From positions 62,001 to 126,000 of the IMG/VR virus record IMGVR_UViG_3300033571_019687: 64,000 nt of DNA, one strand, 5' to 3'. The position numbers and the translations under genes are program-made. The notes under the pieces were generated by a model, which was not told the DNA's origin, did no database searches, and saw only the letters and a program-made list of their open reading frames with translations. Shown here one piece after another: positions 62,994 through 64,000 of this stretch; within the stretch, counting starts at the first letter, position 1; every line of letters begins with the position of its first letter. This DNA comes from a virus.

Positions 62994-63670
62994 ATTTACT
63001 TATAAAATTTCCAACTAGACAGCGACCAGATACATTCATTAGAGTATTGGGATTATATAGAAGCCATTTAAGCGGTCTTAATAGAGTTAAGTTTTTGATT
63101 AGTTGTGATAATGATGATCCAACAACTAATAATGATAATTTTAGGAAACGTGTACATAAAGTATTATCAGATATAGAATATGAAATTGATTATGCTGATA
63201 ATAAAAACAAAATACAAGCAATAAATGCCGGACTAACCTCAGAACGATTAGATGGATTTGATGTAATACTTTTAGCATCAGATGATATGATTCCGGTAAA
63301 ATATGATTATGATGATTATATTGCAGAAGATTTTGAAGAACATTTCCCTGACTATGATGGTGTATTATGGTACAATGATGGGTACCAAGCTAAAAATTTG
63401 AATACATTACCTATATTAGGTGTTAAGTATTTTAATAGATTTGGTTATATTTATCACCCATCTTATTATTCTTTATGGTGTGATAATGAGTTTATGGATG
63501 TTGCAAGTATTTTACATAAACAGGTTTATATAGATGAGATTATAATTAATCATCAACATCCGGTTTGGACTAATCAACCTTGGGATGATTTACAAAAGAA
63601 AAACGATATGTTTAATAATACAGATCGTGAAAACTATTATAAAAGAAAATCAAACAATTTTGACCTATGA
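62990..63670 (+). CDS. Glycosyltransferase, GT-A fold (GT2-like)
   Basis: About 226 residues from the ATG at 62990 (a GTG 12 nt upstream is in frame but less likely). Features of GT-A enzymes are visible: LLIKFPTRQRPDTF at the N-terminus, a VKFLISCDNDDP strand, an Asp-rich LLASDDMIPV segment that could be the metal-binding DxD equivalent, and a YYSLWCDNEFMDVA acceptor-side motif. It overlaps its neighbours by 4 nt each (ATGA), so the GT-B enzyme, this enzyme and the ClpP-like protease are translationally coupled. The sugar and target are unknown. Confidence 0.7.
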   Translation: MNLLIKFPTRQRPDTFIRVLGLYRSHLSGLNRVKFLISCDNDDPTTNNDNFRKRVHKVLSDIEYEIDYADNKNKIQAINAGLTSERLDGFDVILLASDDMIPVKYDYDDYIAEDFEEHFPDYDGVLWYNDGYQAKNLNTLPILGVKYFNRFGYIYHPSYYSLWCDNEFMDVASILHKQVYIDEIIINHQHPVWTNQPWDDLQKKNDMFNNTDRENYYKRKSNNFDL

Positions 63671-64000
63671 GCATTTATAGCATACCAACAGTACCTGAAT
63701 ACAGTAATACTAACTTAATCAATGTAGATATTTTTTCAAAACTATTAAAAAATAGAGAAATCCTTTGTTTCGGTGAAATATCACAAGAAACATCTATAAT
63801 GATTAATAGTCAATTACTTTACTTAGATTCTGTAAGCGATGATCCAATCACGATTTACCTTAATTCGGGGGGAGGATCGGTTTATGATGGTTTAGCCATA
63901 ATAGATACGATGCGTTATATTACTTCGGATGTTAAGATTGTATGTACTGGAGTATGTGCATCTATGGCAGCAGTTATATTAGCATCTGGTGATCAAAGAT
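63667..64000 (+). CDS. ClpP-like serine protease (3' end outside window)
   Basis: The first 111 residues of a ClpP-family peptidase. The hallmark motifs are ITIYLNSGGGSVYDGLAI (oxyanion-loop Gly-rich strand, residues 61-78) and CTGVCASMAAVILASG (residues 93-108) with the nucleophile Ser99. The His and Asp of the triad would lie beyond the window edge. In phages, S14-family proteases serve as prohead proteases or as ClpP variants; which applies here cannot be decided from this part. It overlaps the preceding glycosyltransferase by 4 nt. Confidence 0.85.
   Translation, partial: MSIYSIPTVPEYSNTNLINVDIFSKLLKNREILCFGEISQETSIMINSQLLYLDSVSDDPITIYLNSGGGSVYDGLAIIDTMRYITSDVKIVCTGVCASMAAVILASGDQR

Noticed and set aside
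1-64000. tRNA genes, insertion sequences, integrase or alternative genetic code
   Set aside because: The few intergenic gaps are too short and show no cloverleaf; no transposase or integrase motifs were found; genes end normally at TAA and TGA and large genes are uninterrupted, so the standard bacterial code applies.

Overview
The window reads as part of the genome of a large, AT-rich (roughly 30% GC by eye) contractile-tailed phage with a T4-type replication, recombination and baseplate gene set, most likely infecting a member of the Bacteroidota. The T4-like assignment rests on gp32-, UvsX-, FEN/RNase H-, gp41-, gp61-, gp46/gp47-, gp25-, gp6- and gp53-type proteins together with a class Ia ribonucleotide reductase and a phage sigma factor. 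The host inference rests on two perfect Bacteroidota-type promoters (TTTG-N20-TAnnTTTG) before the ssDNA-binding protein and the primase, and on the near absence of Shine-Dalgarno sequences (starts are preceded by A/T-rich sequence). Capsid, terminase, sheath, tube and DNA polymerase genes are not in the window, so the taxonomic call stays broad.

Layout: (1) 1-11953, central baseplate/hub block: a large structural protein cut by the left edge, a gp53/LysM-like wedge protein, two hub-type proteins (the second fused to a lytic transglycosylase-like domain) and three unassigned proteins. (2) 11958-20694, DNA metabolism: gp32-like SSB with its own promoter and terminator, UvsX, FEN/RNase H, an unknown protein, DnaB-type helicase, NrdB and NrdA, closed by a strong terminator. 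(3) 20698-45133, outer baseplate and fibre block: gp25, gp6, five large unassigned structural proteins, a 2352-residue gpI/gp7-like protein with carbohydrate-binding-like modules, then fibre proteins sharing small N- or C-terminal modules, with a nucleotidyltransferase-fold gene among them. (4) 45138-52518, second replication/recombination and transcription block: RuvC-like resolvase, primase, PD-(D/E)XK nuclease, gp47 and gp46 (SbcCD-like), and a sigma-70-family factor. (5) 52550-58656, late-type genes of unknown function, including an 843-residue protein with an ArdC-like patch and a membrane-anchored coiled-coil protein. (6) 58758-64000, small accessory genes, including two on the minus strand, a divergent intergenic region packed with TGTCA/TGACA boxes, two glycosyltransferases and a ClpP-like protease cut by the right edge.

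Regulation: two promoter classes can be read. The host-type TTTG-N20-TAnnTTTG class precedes gp32 and primase. A second motif, CTATTTA, lies 15-45 nt upstream of the first gene of late/structural units (10407, 20698, 37788, 42899, 52498, 56379 and, on the minus strand, 61426-61420). It is the best candidate for the late promoter recognised by the phage sigma factor encoded at 51546-52463. Six intrinsic terminators delimit units. No stretch longer than 300 bases lacks a gene, and I saw no tRNA genes, CRISPR arrays, insertion sequences or integrase.

Most interesting items: the CTATTTA late-promoter family, the TGTCA-box array, the nucleotidyltransferase among the fibre genes, the ArdC-like patch in the 843-residue late protein, the bacterial SSB-type tip (DDDMPF) on the gp32-like protein, the N-terminally extended gp46 with an altered P-loop, and the giant baseplate protein with CBM5/12-like modules.
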